From Marilutibacter chinensis (GTDB lineage Bacteria; Pseudomonadota; Gammaproteobacteria; Xanthomonadales; Xanthomonadaceae): 64,000 bases of DNA. The notes under the pieces were generated by a model. It saw nothing but the letters and a program-made list of their open reading frames with translations. It was not told where the DNA came from and ran no database searches. Made by a program: the position numbers and the translations under genes. The stretch's first letter is position 1. Each line of letters starts with the position of its first letter. The stretch covers positions 62,001-126,000 of the forward strand of contig NZ_JAKJPO010000004.1 in NCBI RefSeq assembly GCF_021725675.1. Reading direction: 5' to 3'. Shown in pieces: positions 46,646-55,452 of this stretch.

Positions 46646-47728
46646 ATGCCTGACGCGCTGTTCTGCCATTGCCGAGCCGGTTTCGAGCCCGAACTGGCGG
46701 CCGAACTGGCCGAACGCGCCGCGGCGCTGGGGCATGCCGGTTTTCCGCGGACCGTGCGCGGCAGCGGCTTCGTCGAGTTCATCGGCGAGGACGCCGCACA
46801 GCTGGCCCGAAGGCTGCCGTTCGCCTCCCTGATCTTCGCGCGCCAGAAGCTGCTGCGCCTGGCCGAGCTTCGCGGTGTCGATTCCCGCGACCGGATCGGT
46901 CCGATCCACGCCGCGCTCGACGCCGGCATCGTCCGTGACCGCGATGGCGCGCCGTTCGGCGAGCTGTGGGTCGAGCATCCTGACTCGGATGCCGCCCGCC
47001 CGCTGTCGGGCCTCGCCCGCAGCTTCGGCAATGCGCTGCGGCCGGCACTGCGAAAGGCCGGATGGCTGAGCGCACGCGAACAGCCCCGCCTGCCGCGGCT
47101 GCACGTGGTGCTGCTGGCCGGCGACCACCTCGTGCTCGGCCGCAGCCATCCCGGCGACAGTGCGCCGTGGCCGCAGGGCATTCCACGCCTGCGCATGCAC
47201 CCGCAGGCACCCAGCCGCTCGGCGCTCAAGCTGGAGGAGGCGCTGCTGACCCTGCTGGACGACGACCAACGCGGGGAGTTGCTGCGCGATGGCCTGACCG
47301 GCGCCGATCTCGGTGCCGCGCCCGGTGGCTGGACCTGGGTGATGCTGCGCCACGGCGTGCGCATGACCGCGATCGACAACGGGCCGCTGCGCGCGGCCTC
47401 GTTCGAAGACGGGCTGTTCGAGAGCGGCCGGCTCGAACACCTGCGCGCCGACGGTTTCCGCTGGCAGCCGGCGCAACCGCTGGACTGGATGGTCTGCGAC
47501 ATGGTCGAGCAGCCGCGACGGGTCGCCGAGCGCATGGCCACCTGGCTGCGCGAAGGCTGGTGCCGGCAGACGATCTTCAACCTGAAGCTGCCGATGAAGA
47601 AGCGCTGGGACGAAACCAGGCTGTGCCTGGAACTGTTCGAATCGCAGGTCGGCAAGCCGGTGCAGATCCGCGCGCGCCAGCTCTACCACGACCGCGAGGA
47701 GATCACCGTGTTCGCACGACCGCGGTGA
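46646..47728 (+). CDS. rlmM: 23S rRNA 2'-O-ribose methyltransferase RlmM
   Basis: Encodes 360 residues. RlmM methylates C2498 of 23S rRNA. A THUMP-like N-terminal domain (LFCHCRAGFEPELAAELAER) precedes a Rossmann methyltransferase with TGADLGAAPGGWTWVMLRHG, catalytic Asp in WMVCDMVEQP and catalytic Lys in FNLKLPMKKRWDE. The start at 46646 (MPDALFCHCRAG) fits the family; a longer frame upstream runs into repeat DNA. No strong ribosome site is seen. Confidence 0.94.
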   Translation: MPDALFCHCRAGFEPELAAELAERAAALGHAGFPRTVRGSGFVEFIGEDAAQLARRLPFASLIFARQKLLRLAELRGVDSRDRIGPIHAALDAGIVRDRDGAPFGELWVEHPDSDAARPLSGLARSFGNALRPALRKAGWLSAREQPRLPRLHVVLLAGDHLVLGRSHPGDSAPWPQGIPRLRMHPQAPSRSALKLEEALLTLLDDDQRGELLRDGLTGADLGAAPGGWTWVMLRHGVRMTAIDNGPLRAASFEDGLFESGRLEHLRADGFRWQPAQPLDWMVCDMVEQPRRVAERMATWLREGWCRQTIFNLKLPMKKRWDETRLCLELFESQVGKPVQIRARQLYHDREEITVFARPR

Positions 47729-47739
47729 CGGGGCCGTCT

Positions 47740-47859
47740 GCCGCGGATCGCGCGGATCCACACGGATGAAGCGAAGCTCTCAGGACGCGAGGCATGCGGA
47801 CAAACGTCGGGGGAACCGTCGGAAAGCTCAATCCATGTCCATCCGCTCGATCCGTGGCT
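47740..47859. repeat. palindromic intergenic repeat, copy C
   Basis: The left arm GCCGCGGATCGCGCGGATCC (47740-47759) and the right arm (about 47840-47859), whose inverse is GCCACGGATCGAGCGGAT, form a long-range palindrome of the same family as copy A. It lies between convergent rlmM and a ubi hydroxylase gene. Confidence 0.55.
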
Positions 47860-47872
47860 GGAGCAGCACGCG

Positions 47873-49069
47873 CTAAAGCCCCGCCGCACGCTTCCAGAAC
47901 GCATGGGTCAACGGCGGCAGCCTGCCGGCCAGGCCCAGCAGCGGGCCGCGCAGCAGGGTCGGCAGCAGCGCGTCGTTGGAGAACAGCCGGTTGAGGCCGT
48001 CGAAGGCGTGCGCGGCGACCGCGTTCTCGCTCCTGCGGGTGCGCGCCCAGCGCGCCAGCCGCGACGGCGAAGCGATGTCGCTGCCGCGCCGCACCGCATC
48101 GCGCACCGTCGCGCGCAGCGCGGCGACGTCGCGCAGGCCGAGGTTCACACCCTGCCCGGCCAGCGGGTGGACCACGTGTGCGGCATCGCCGACCAGCGCG
48201 ACCCGGCCGGCGACCACTGACTCGGCCAGTTGTCGCTTGAGCGGGAAAGCGATCCGCTTCGAGGTCGCCAGCATCGACCCCAACGGCCCGTCGAACGCGC
48301 GGTCCAGCTCGGACAGGAACGCCGTCTCTTCGCAGTCGCGCAGGCGCAGCGCCTCGGCCTCGGGCAGGGTCCAGACGATCGAGCTGCGCCGCCCCTCGGC
48401 ACCGTCCGCGGTCGCGAACGGCAGGAACGCCAGCGGTCCGGTCGGCAGGAACCGCTGCCAGCAGGTCGCCTGGTGCGGCCGGGCGTGATCGATGAAGGCG
48501 ACCAGACCGCTCTGGCCGTGATCGCGGGTGACGGTGTCGATGCCGGCCATCGCCCGCAGCTGCGAATCGCCGCCGTCGGCCGCCAGCACCAGGCGCGCGC
48601 GCAAGCGCAGGCCGGACTCGAGCCGCACCGCGGCGCTGTCGTCGCCGTGCTCGAGACCTTCGACGCGGTCCGGGCAATGCAGGCCGACGCCGGCCGCCGG
48701 CAGCGCCGACCACAGCCGGTCGACCAGCAGGCCGTGTTCGACGATCCAGCCCAGTTCGGTCCGCGCGAACGCATCGGCATCGAACACGATCGGATCGCCG
48801 CCGCCGGCGTCCCACACCCGCATCGCCCGGTAGGGCTGCAGCCGTGCCGAGACCACGCCTGCCCATACGCCGAGGTCGTCGAGCAGGGCCGCGTTGTCCG
48901 GTGCGAACGCATACACGCGCAGATCCGGTACGTCGGCGCGCCATGGCAGCGGCGCGCGCGCCTCGACCAGGGCCACGCGCAGTCCGTCGCGGGCGAACGC
49001 AAGCGCCGCCGCCGCGCCGACCACGCCGGCGCCGACCACGACGATATCGTGGAGATCGCGACGGCTCAT
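47873..49069 (-). CDS. UbiH/UbiF/VisC-family FAD monooxygenase
   Basis: Encodes 398 residues. The FAD-binding motif VVVGAGVVGAAAALAFARDG is near the start, LVLAADGGDSQLRAMAG is the DG motif, and GDAAHVVHPLAGQGVNLGLR is the second FAD motif. It should hydroxylate the ubiquinone ring, probably C1 or C5, as a UbiI/UbiF-type enzyme at the inner membrane. Its start overlaps the stop of the upstream ubiH gene by 4 bases, so both steps are made together. Confidence 0.9.
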   Translation of the reverse strand: MSRRDLHDIVVVGAGVVGAAAALAFARDGLRVALVEARAPLPWRADVPDLRVYAFAPDNAALLDDLGVWAGVVSARLQPYRAMRVWDAGGGDPIVFDADAFARTELGWIVEHGLLVDRLWSALPAAGVGLHCPDRVEGLEHGDDSAAVRLESGLRLRARLVLAADGGDSQLRAMAGIDTVTRDHGQSGLVAFIDHARPHQATCWQRFLPTGPLAFLPFATADGAEGRRSSIVWTLPEAEALRLRDCEETAFLSELDRAFDGPLGSMLATSKRIAFPLKRQLAESVVAGRVALVGDAAHVVHPLAGQGVNLGLRDVAALRATVRDAVRRGSDIASPSRLARWARTRRSENAVAAHAFDGLNRLFSNDALLPTLLRGPLLGLAGRLPPLTHAFWKRAAGL

Positions 49070-50364
49070 GCGCCGCTCCCCGCGCGGCACAGCGCCGGCA
49101 CCTGCCCGCGATAGCCGAGCGCACCGCCGACGATCGCCGCCTGCAGCGACGGCAGGCGGTCCAGCGCGAACAGGCCGGCGCTGCGCAACGGCCGCAGCAG
49201 CGCGGCGTCGTTCGCGGTCAGCCGGGCGAGACCATCGGAGAAGGCCAGCGTCTGTTCGCGATCGGCCTCGCGGCGACGCACGTGCGCGGCCAGCAGCCCT
49301 GCATCGCCGCAGTCGGCGCCGGGGTCGGCGGCACGCGCGGACCCGATCAGTTCGGCCAGGGTCAGCGCATCGCGCAATCCCAGGTTGAAGCCCTGCGCAC
49401 CGATCGGATGTACGGTCTGCGCAGCGTTGCCGACCAGCACCGCGCGCGGCGCGGTCAGGTGGCGGGCGACGGTACGGATCGCCGGATAGGTGCTGGGGCG
49501 TCCACAGGACAGGAAGCGGCCGACCCGCCAGCCGAACGCCTGCTGCACCCGTTCCAGGAATGCGGATTCGTCGAGCGCGGCGACCGCGTCGGCATCGGCG
49601 CCGGCGACACCGTGGACCAGACCGAAGTGACGGTCGCCGCGCGGAAGCAGCGCGGTCGGACCCTCCTCGCCGAGGCGCTCGTAGGCAGTGCCGTCGGGCG
49701 CACGTTCGCTGCGCAGGCGGGTCACGAACAGGGTCTGGCCGTAGTCGTGACTGTCGCTGGCGATCCCCAGCGCCTCGCGAACCTGGCTGCGGGTACCGTC
49801 GGCGGCGACCAGCAGGCGCGCATGCAGCACCCGCTCGCCGCCGCCGTCCGCCACGCGTACCGCGCGGAAAGCCCCGGCCTCGCCGGGCTCCAGCCCGACG
49901 AAACGCACCGGGCGATAGCGCGTCACCCTCGGCAGCTCGGCCAGCCGCGCTTCCAGCGCATCGCCGAAATCACGCGCGATCACGACCTGGCCGAACGCAT
50001 CGCGGCCGTGGTCGCGGGCCTCCAGCACCGCGCGCCCGAAGTCGCCGCGACGGCTGATGTGGATCCGGCGGATCGCACCGGTCGGCGCGTGCAGTTTCTG
50101 CATCACCCCGAGCGCGGCCAGCGCGTTGACGGTAGCCTCGGCAAAGCTGAGATTGCGCTCGTCGAACACCGCCGGCAGCGACCCCGGGGGAGCCGCCTCG
50201 ATCAGGCCGACATCGAGCCCGGCATCCCCTCCAACCAGGTCCAGCGCGATCGCCAGGCTCGCGCCGACCAGGCCACCGCCGACGATCAGCACGTCGTGGC
50301 AGGCCGGAGCGGCGGTATCGGTACGGAGGGAGGACGTCGGGGGGGCTTCGGAAGCGTTCGGCAT
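49066..50364 (-). CDS. ubiH: 2-octaprenyl-6-methoxyphenol hydroxylase UbiH
   Basis: Encodes 432 residues. After a polar 22-residue N-terminus comes the FAD motif DVLIVGGGLVGASLAIAL, then VAADGTRSQVREALGIA and GNAAQTVHPIGAQGFNLGLR. The GNAAQ form rather than GDAAH is characteristic of UbiH. It hydroxylates a ubiquinone intermediate. On the minus strand TAGACT lies 7 bases before the ATG with no ribosome site, suggesting a leaderless mRNA. It leads a two-gene ubi operon. Confidence 0.9.
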   Translation of the reverse strand: MPNASEAPPTSSLRTDTAAPACHDVLIVGGGLVGASLAIALDLVGGDAGLDVGLIEAAPPGSLPAVFDERNLSFAEATVNALAALGVMQKLHAPTGAIRRIHISRRGDFGRAVLEARDHGRDAFGQVVIARDFGDALEARLAELPRVTRYRPVRFVGLEPGEAGAFRAVRVADGGGERVLHARLLVAADGTRSQVREALGIASDSHDYGQTLFVTRLRSERAPDGTAYERLGEEGPTALLPRGDRHFGLVHGVAGADADAVAALDESAFLERVQQAFGWRVGRFLSCGRPSTYPAIRTVARHLTAPRAVLVGNAAQTVHPIGAQGFNLGLRDALTLAELIGSARAADPGADCGDAGLLAAHVRRREADREQTLAFSDGLARLTANDAALLRPLRSAGLFALDRLPSLQAAIVGGALGYRGQVPALCRAGSGA

Positions 50365-50371
50365 GCCGTCC

Positions 50372-50377
50372 AGTCTA
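50372..50377 (-). promoter_or_regulatory. -10 box (TAGACT), probable leaderless start of ubiH
   Basis: On the minus strand TAGACT is followed by seven bases and the ubiH ATG. A second box-like word (TAGGCT) lies a few bases further upstream. Confidence 0.4.
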
Positions 50378-50493
50378 GAGCCTATCCCCGACGACCACGT
50401 AGCCCGCCGCCCGCCCGGCGCGGCGCGTGGGCGGCCTCCGACAGGCGGTGCGCTATGCTAGAGGCTTCCCGCAAGTACCGGATCACCTGTCCG

Positions 50494-51099
50494 ATGAAGC
50501 CCGTCGCCACCCGCTCACCGTCCACTTCCACGCGTTCCTCTGCCGGCACTTTCGCCGCCGGACCGCTGGTGCTCGCCGGCCTGATCCTGATCGCCGCGCT
50601 GACCCGCCTGCTGCCGCATCCGCCGAACTTCTCGCCGGTCGCCGCGATCGCGCTGTTCGGCGGCGCCTATTTCATGTCCAGGCAGTGGGCGTTCATCGTC
50701 CCGCTGGCGGCGATGCTGATTTCGGACATCGCGCTTGCGGCGATCAACGGTGGCATCTACGCGAGCTGGTTCGGCGGCTTCGCGATCTGGCTGGGCTACG
50801 GCTGCGTGGCGCTGACCACCGCGCTCGGCTTCGGCCTGCGCGGCCGCGTCGGCGGCGGCCGCGTGCTCGGTTTCGGCCTGCTCGCCTCGGTGCTGTTCTT
50901 CGTGATCAGCAACTTTGGCGCCTGGCTGACCCTGCCGGAGTATCCGAAGACCTTCGGCGGCCTCGGCATGGCCTACACCGCCGCGATCCCGTTCTTCCAG
51001 TGGACCGTGCTCGGCACCCTGTTCTACGCGGCGTTGCTGTTCGGAGGCTTCGCACTGCTGCGCAGCCGGGTCCCGGCCCTGCGCGCGCAGACGGCATGA
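50494..51099 (+). CDS. DUF6580-type membrane protein
   Basis: Encodes 201 residues with about five membrane helices. LTRLLPHPPNFSPVAAIALF, then GGAYF, is the recognisable conserved motif of this family, and ISNFGAWLTLPEYPKTFGGL is also conserved. Its role is unknown; some relatives resemble ECF-type vitamin transporter S components. A TATGCT -10 box is at about 50455-50460. The adjacent gene is a cobalamin adenosyltransferase 53 bases downstream, which hints at a vitamin role but does not prove it. Confidence 0.8.
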   Translation: MKPVATRSPSTSTRSSAGTFAAGPLVLAGLILIAALTRLLPHPPNFSPVAAIALFGGAYFMSRQWAFIVPLAAMLISDIALAAINGGIYASWFGGFAIWLGYGCVALTTALGFGLRGRVGGGRVLGFGLLASVLFFVISNFGAWLTLPEYPKTFGGLGMAYTAAIPFFQWTVLGTLFYAALLFGGFALLRSRVPALRAQTA

Positions 51100-51152
51100 G
51101 CCGCGGGCCACACGGACCACGACACCGGCGGTAACGGCCCTCGGCCTGGATC

Positions 51153-51737
51153 ATGGGCAACCGACTTTCGAAGATCTATACACGCACGGGCGACGACGGC
51201 AGCACCGGCCTCGGCGACGGCAGCCGGACCGGCAAGGACTCGGCCCGGGTCGCCGCCTACGGCACGGTCGACGAGGCCAACTCCTGCATCGGCCTGGTGC
51301 TGGCCTGCATGGCGCCCGGCGGCACGGCTACCGGCAACGTCATCGCCGACGACGTCCGTGCGTTGCTGACCACGGTGCAGCACCAGATGTTCGACCTCGG
51401 CGGCGAGCTGTGCATTCCCGGGCACGCCGCGATCACCAGCGAGGACGTCGCACGGCTGGAAGCCCACCTGGACCGCTTCAACGAAACCCTGCCGCCGCTG
51501 AAGGATTTCATCCTTCCCGGCGGCGGCGAGGCGGCCGCGCGCTGCCATGTCGCCCGCACCGTCGTCCGCCGCGCCGAGCGCGAGACGGTCGCCCTGGCGC
51601 GGGTCGAGGAGGTCCGTCCCGAGGCGATCCGCTACCTCAACCGGCTCTCCGACCTGCTGTTCGTGCTGGCGCGGGTACTGGCCCGCGCCGACGGCCATGG
51701 CGAGGTGCTCTGGAACCACGAACGGCGCAAGGCCTGA
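51153..51737 (+). CDS. cob(I)alamin adenosyltransferase (PduO type)
   Basis: Encodes 194 residues of the PduO-type ATP:corrinoid adenosyltransferase. IYTRTGDDGSTGLGDGSRTG is the ATP-binding N-terminus, and FILPGGGEAAARCHVARTVV and RAERETVAL carry the conserved Arg. It makes adenosylcobalamin from cob(I)alamin and ATP. The following small gene starts 10 bases after its stop. No corrinoid enzyme or riboswitch is visible nearby. Confidence 0.93.
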   Translation: MGNRLSKIYTRTGDDGSTGLGDGSRTGKDSARVAAYGTVDEANSCIGLVLACMAPGGTATGNVIADDVRALLTTVQHQMFDLGGELCIPGHAAITSEDVARLEAHLDRFNETLPPLKDFILPGGGEAAARCHVARTVVRRAERETVALARVEEVRPEAIRYLNRLSDLLFVLARVLARADGHGEVLWNHERRKA

Positions 51738-51747
51738 CCGTCCGCCG

Positions 51748-51999
51748 ATGTCCGCCACCTCCCGCCTGCAGTGCGAACTCAACCCCATGCCGGACGGGGT
51801 ACTCGCCGCCCTGCGGGAGGCCGGGCGGCTCGGTGCCTGTCGCGCCCGCCGCGCCTGCCGGCGCAACGGCTGTCTGGGCTGGATCGTCCGCGCGAAACGC
51901 GAGGACACGCGCGACAGGCGGCTTCGGCAAATGCCCGAAGAGCTGCGCGACGGCGGCGTCTACATGAACATGGCCCGGCACCCACGTGCCGGACGCTGA
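51748..51999 (+). CDS. small YdeI/OmdA-like protein
   Basis: Encodes 83 residues. WIVRAKREDTRDRRLRQMPE followed by ELRDGG resembles the C-terminal end of YdeI/OmpD-associated proteins (an AK-x-TR-x-RR motif), but the usual N-terminal domain is absent. It is therefore a stand-alone C-terminal fragment-like protein or a short family member. There is no strong ribosome site before the ATG at 51748. It is sandwiched between two real genes with gaps of 10 and 4 bases, which supports it being expressed. Confidence 0.6.
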   Translation: MSATSRLQCELNPMPDGVLAALREAGRLGACRARRACRRNGCLGWIVRAKREDTRDRRLRQMPEELRDGGVYMNMARHPRAGR

Positions 52000-52003
52000 T
52001 CCG

Positions 52004-52924
52004 ATGCATCTCTATACCCACCCCGCCTGCCTGCGTCACGATCCCGGTGCCAGCCATGCCGAGCGACCGGCCCGGCTGGCCGCGGTCGTCGAGGCGCTGC
52101 GCGGGGCCTTTCCGGAACAGGAATGGGAGGAGGCGCCGCGCGCCAGCCGCGGCCAGTTGCTGCGCGTGCACGACGATGCGCTGCTTGCGCTGGTACTCGA
52201 TACCCCGGTGGACGAGCCGACCCATCTCGATCCCGATACCCTGCTCGGCCCCGGCTCGGCCGAGGCGGCCCTGCACGCGGCCGGCGCCGGCATCGCCGCC
52301 GTCGATGCGGTGATGCTCGGCGCAGCCCGCACCGCCTTCTGCGCGGTCCGCCCCCCGGGCCACCACGCCACCGGGACGGTCGCGATGGGGTTCTGCCTGT
52401 TCAACAACATCGCAGTGGCCGCTGCCCATGCCTGCGAGCGTCATGGCCTGAGCCGGGTCGCGGTGGTCGATTTCGACGTCCACCACGGCAACGGAACCCA
52501 GGCGATCTTCGAGACCGACCCGCGGGTGATGTACCTGAGCTCGCATCAGATGCCGCTGTACCCGGATACCGGCCGCGTTCACGAGCGCGGGGTCGGCAAC
52601 GTGCTCAACGCGCCGCTGCAACCCGGCACCGGCAGCGAGGCCTTCCGTACTGCCTGGCGCGAGAAGCTGCTGCCGACGCTGGAGGGCTTCCGTCCGCAGC
52701 TGCTGCTGGTTTCGGCCGGCTTCGACGCCCATCGCCGCGATCCGCTGGCCCAGCTCCAGCTCGAAGCCGACGATTTCGCCTGGCTGACCGCCGAGCTGGT
52801 CGCCGTCGCCGCCCGCCACGCCGACGGCCGGCTGGTGTCGATGCTCGAAGGTGGCTACGACCTGGACGCCTTGCGCGAGTGCAGCGTCGCCCACGTCGGC
52901 GCGCTGCGCGCCGCCGCCGGCTGA
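52004..52924 (+). CDS. histone deacetylase-family protein
   Basis: Encodes 306 residues of the arginase/deacetylase fold. Catalytic motifs are VRPPGHHATG (two His), DFDVHHGNGTQAIF (Asp and His zinc ligands), SAGFDAHRRDPLAQ (Asp) and EGGYDLDALRE. Bacterial members act on acetylated polyamines, acetoin-related substrates or proteins. The conserved Tyr of the GGY motif is present, so catalysis is likely. It starts 4 bases after the small YdeI-like gene. Confidence 0.92.
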   Translation: MHLYTHPACLRHDPGASHAERPARLAAVVEALRGAFPEQEWEEAPRASRGQLLRVHDDALLALVLDTPVDEPTHLDPDTLLGPGSAEAALHAAGAGIAAVDAVMLGAARTAFCAVRPPGHHATGTVAMGFCLFNNIAVAAAHACERHGLSRVAVVDFDVHHGNGTQAIFETDPRVMYLSSHQMPLYPDTGRVHERGVGNVLNAPLQPGTGSEAFRTAWREKLLPTLEGFRPQLLLVSAGFDAHRRDPLAQLQLEADDFAWLTAELVAVAARHADGRLVSMLEGGYDLDALRECSVAHVGALRAAAG

Positions 52925-53046
52925 GTCGCGGCCATGGCCGTCGACGCCCGCACCACCAAGATGAACACGAACCGCCCCCGGACCACCCCTGCGTTGCCGC
53001 CGGCATCGCCGATGCGGCAAGCTAGCGACCGCTTTCGTCCTTGAAC

Positions 53047-55452
53047 ATGGAAGGCCGCGTGCGCAAGACCCTCCGCCTGCTCCCGCTTTCGCTCTGCATC
53101 GCCCTGGCCCTGCCGGCGGTCGCCGCCGAGGACGAGGAAGACTGGAGCCTGTGCCCGGTGGGCGACCCGGTTCCGGCCTTCTCCGACGCGCCTGAGACCG
53201 ACGCGACCGCCGCCGACCGCCAGACGGCGCCGACCGACATCGAGGGCGGCAGCCTGAGCCGCGCCGGTACCGGCGAGAACATCGTCGTCCAGGACAACGT
53301 CCGGCTCAGCCGCGGCGATCAGTTCCTGCACACCGACCTGCTGAGCTACAACGAAGAAAGCGGGCAGTACGTCGCCGAGGGGGGCGTGCGTTACCAGGAC
53401 TCGGGGATGCGCATCGTCGCCGAGCGCGCCGAGGGCGACCAGAACGCCGACCGCCACAGCATCCAGGACCTGCGCTACCAGCTCACCGAACGCCGCGGCA
53501 ACGGCGGCGCGGAGCGGATCGACCTGCACGGCGCGCAGGGCTCGCTGGTCGGCTCGACCTATACCACCTGCGATCCCAGCGACCAGCAGTGGCAGCTGAA
53601 GGCCGAACAGATCGACATCGACACCGAAGAAGGTATGGCGGTCGCGCGCAACGCGGTGGTACGGATCCGCGACGTACCGGTGCTGTACGTACCCTGGTTC
53701 ATGTTCCCGATCGACGACCGCCGCCGCACCGGCCTGCTGTACCCGTCGATCTCGATGTCCGGACGCAACGGGCTGGACTGGAAGCAGCCGATCTACCTGA
53801 ATCTGGCGCCGAACTACGACGCCACCCTCACCCCGCGGATCATGACCGACCGCGGCGCGATGATCGGCACCGAGTTCCGCTGGCTGTACCCGGAGGGCAA
53901 GGGCACGGTGTACGGCGAGTGGATGCCGCACGACAAGCTGCCGGGCAGCGAGCCCGACAAGTATCTGCTCGACGACAACGGCAACCCGATCCCCGGCGCG
54001 CGGCTGCCGGAGGACGACCGCGGCCTGTTCCGCCTGGACGCGCTGCACAACCTCGGCAACAGCTGGTTCGGAGGCAAATGGCATGCCCGCGCCAATCTGG
54101 GCTGGGTCAGCGACACCCACTACCTGGACGACTTCAGCAACAGCCTGTTCGGACGCTCCTCGTACCAGATGACCAGCACCGTCGGCCTCTACGGCCGCGG
54201 CCGCTACTGGGACGCCGGCCTGATGGCCGACCACCAGCAGCTGACCGACTACACCGTCCCCGAGCTCAACCTGCGCTACGACCGCCTGCCGCGCGCCTAC
54301 CTGAACTGGTCGCAGCCGTTCGCCACCTGGTTCGAGGCCGGCGTCACCGCCGAGGCGGTGCGCTTCCGCCACGAAGTCCGCGACGAAGGCAGCCGCCTGG
54401 ACTTCAAGCCCTACATCAGCATGCCGCTGGAGGGGGCCAGCTGGTTCCTGCGCCCGACCCTGGCGTGGCGCTACACCGCCTACGAGCTCGACGACGCGCT
54501 CGCCACCGTCGCCGGCGAACGCTCCCCCAGCCGCAGCCTGCCGATCGCCTCGCTGGATGCGGGCGTCTATTTCGATCGCAGCACGACGATCGGCGGCGAG
54601 CGCTACCTGCACACGCTGGAGCCGCGGATCTACTACCTCAACGTCCCGTACCGCGACCAGTCCGGGCTGCCCCGCTTCGACACCACTCCGATGACCTACA
54701 GCTGGGGCCAGCTGTTCCGCGACAACCGCTACACCGGCCCCGATCGCCAGAGCGACGCCAACCAGCTGACCACCGCGCTGACGACCCGCCTGATCAGCGA
54801 GGACGACGGCCGCGAGCGACTGTCGGCCAGCATCGGCCAGATACAGTACTTCGAGGACGTCCGCACCACGCTGGGCAACGAACAACCGATCGAGCAGGGC
54901 AAATCGGCCTGGATCGCCGACGTCAGCGTGTCCCCGAACGACCGCTGGAACATCAACGTCGGCTACCAGTGGGATCCGAAGTTCCGCGGCGAGGACCTGG
55001 CGAGCCTGCGCCTGCGCTACCTGATGGGCGAGAGCGGCGTGGTCAATCTCGGCTACCGCTACCGCCGCAATCCGACCACCCGCGAGGATCTGCTCGAGCA
55101 GGTCGACTTCTCGTTCCTGTATCCGATCGACCAGAACTGGAGCGTGGTCGGCCGCTACTACTACTCGCTGCTCGACGACAAGTTGCTGGAGTCGATCGCC
55201 GGCGTGCAGTGGGAAAGCTGCTGTCTGGCGGTGCGCCTGGTCGCCCGCCGCTACGTCCGCAACCGCGACGGCGACCTCGACGATTCGCTGCGGCTGGAGT
55301 TCGAGCTCAAGGGGCTCGGCTCGGCCGGCCAGAAGACGGAGAGCGAACTGCGCCGTGCTATCCTCGGCTACGACCGCGACGACCTCTATCTGGTACCGCC
55401 GTCCCTCATCACCGACGACTACGTCGACTCCTCGCCCGATCCGATCCTATGA
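53047..55452 (+). CDS. lptD: LPS-assembly protein LptD
   Basis: Encodes 801 residues. Residues 1-27 are a signal peptide. An OstA/LptA-like jelly-roll lies at about 70-200, then a large beta-barrel. Four Cys match those needed for the LptD disulfides: Cys36, Cys175 and the pair Cys725-Cys726 (ESCC). With LptE it inserts LPS into the outer membrane. The start at 53047 is preferred; TTG at 53041 and GTG at 53059 are in frame. surA, whose product helps LptD fold, follows with an ATGA overlap. Confidence 0.97.
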   Translation: MEGRVRKTLRLLPLSLCIALALPAVAAEDEEDWSLCPVGDPVPAFSDAPETDATAADRQTAPTDIEGGSLSRAGTGENIVVQDNVRLSRGDQFLHTDLLSYNEESGQYVAEGGVRYQDSGMRIVAERAEGDQNADRHSIQDLRYQLTERRGNGGAERIDLHGAQGSLVGSTYTTCDPSDQQWQLKAEQIDIDTEEGMAVARNAVVRIRDVPVLYVPWFMFPIDDRRRTGLLYPSISMSGRNGLDWKQPIYLNLAPNYDATLTPRIMTDRGAMIGTEFRWLYPEGKGTVYGEWMPHDKLPGSEPDKYLLDDNGNPIPGARLPEDDRGLFRLDALHNLGNSWFGGKWHARANLGWVSDTHYLDDFSNSLFGRSSYQMTSTVGLYGRGRYWDAGLMADHQQLTDYTVPELNLRYDRLPRAYLNWSQPFATWFEAGVTAEAVRFRHEVRDEGSRLDFKPYISMPLEGASWFLRPTLAWRYTAYELDDALATVAGERSPSRSLPIASLDAGVYFDRSTTIGGERYLHTLEPRIYYLNVPYRDQSGLPRFDTTPMTYSWGQLFRDNRYTGPDRQSDANQLTTALTTRLISEDDGRERLSASIGQIQYFEDVRTTLGNEQPIEQGKSAWIADVSVSPNDRWNINVGYQWDPKFRGEDLASLRLRYLMGESGVVNLGYRYRRNPTTREDLLEQVDFSFLYPIDQNWSVVGRYYYSLLDDKLLESIAGVQWESCCLAVRLVARRYVRNRDGDLDDSLRLEFELKGLGSAGQKTESELRRAILGYDRDDLYLVPPSLITDDYVDSSPDPIL

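Noticed and set aside
53041..53046. TTG at 53041 as lptD start
   Set aside because: The ATG at 53047 gives the same signal peptide and is the better start codon; no ribosome site separates the two.
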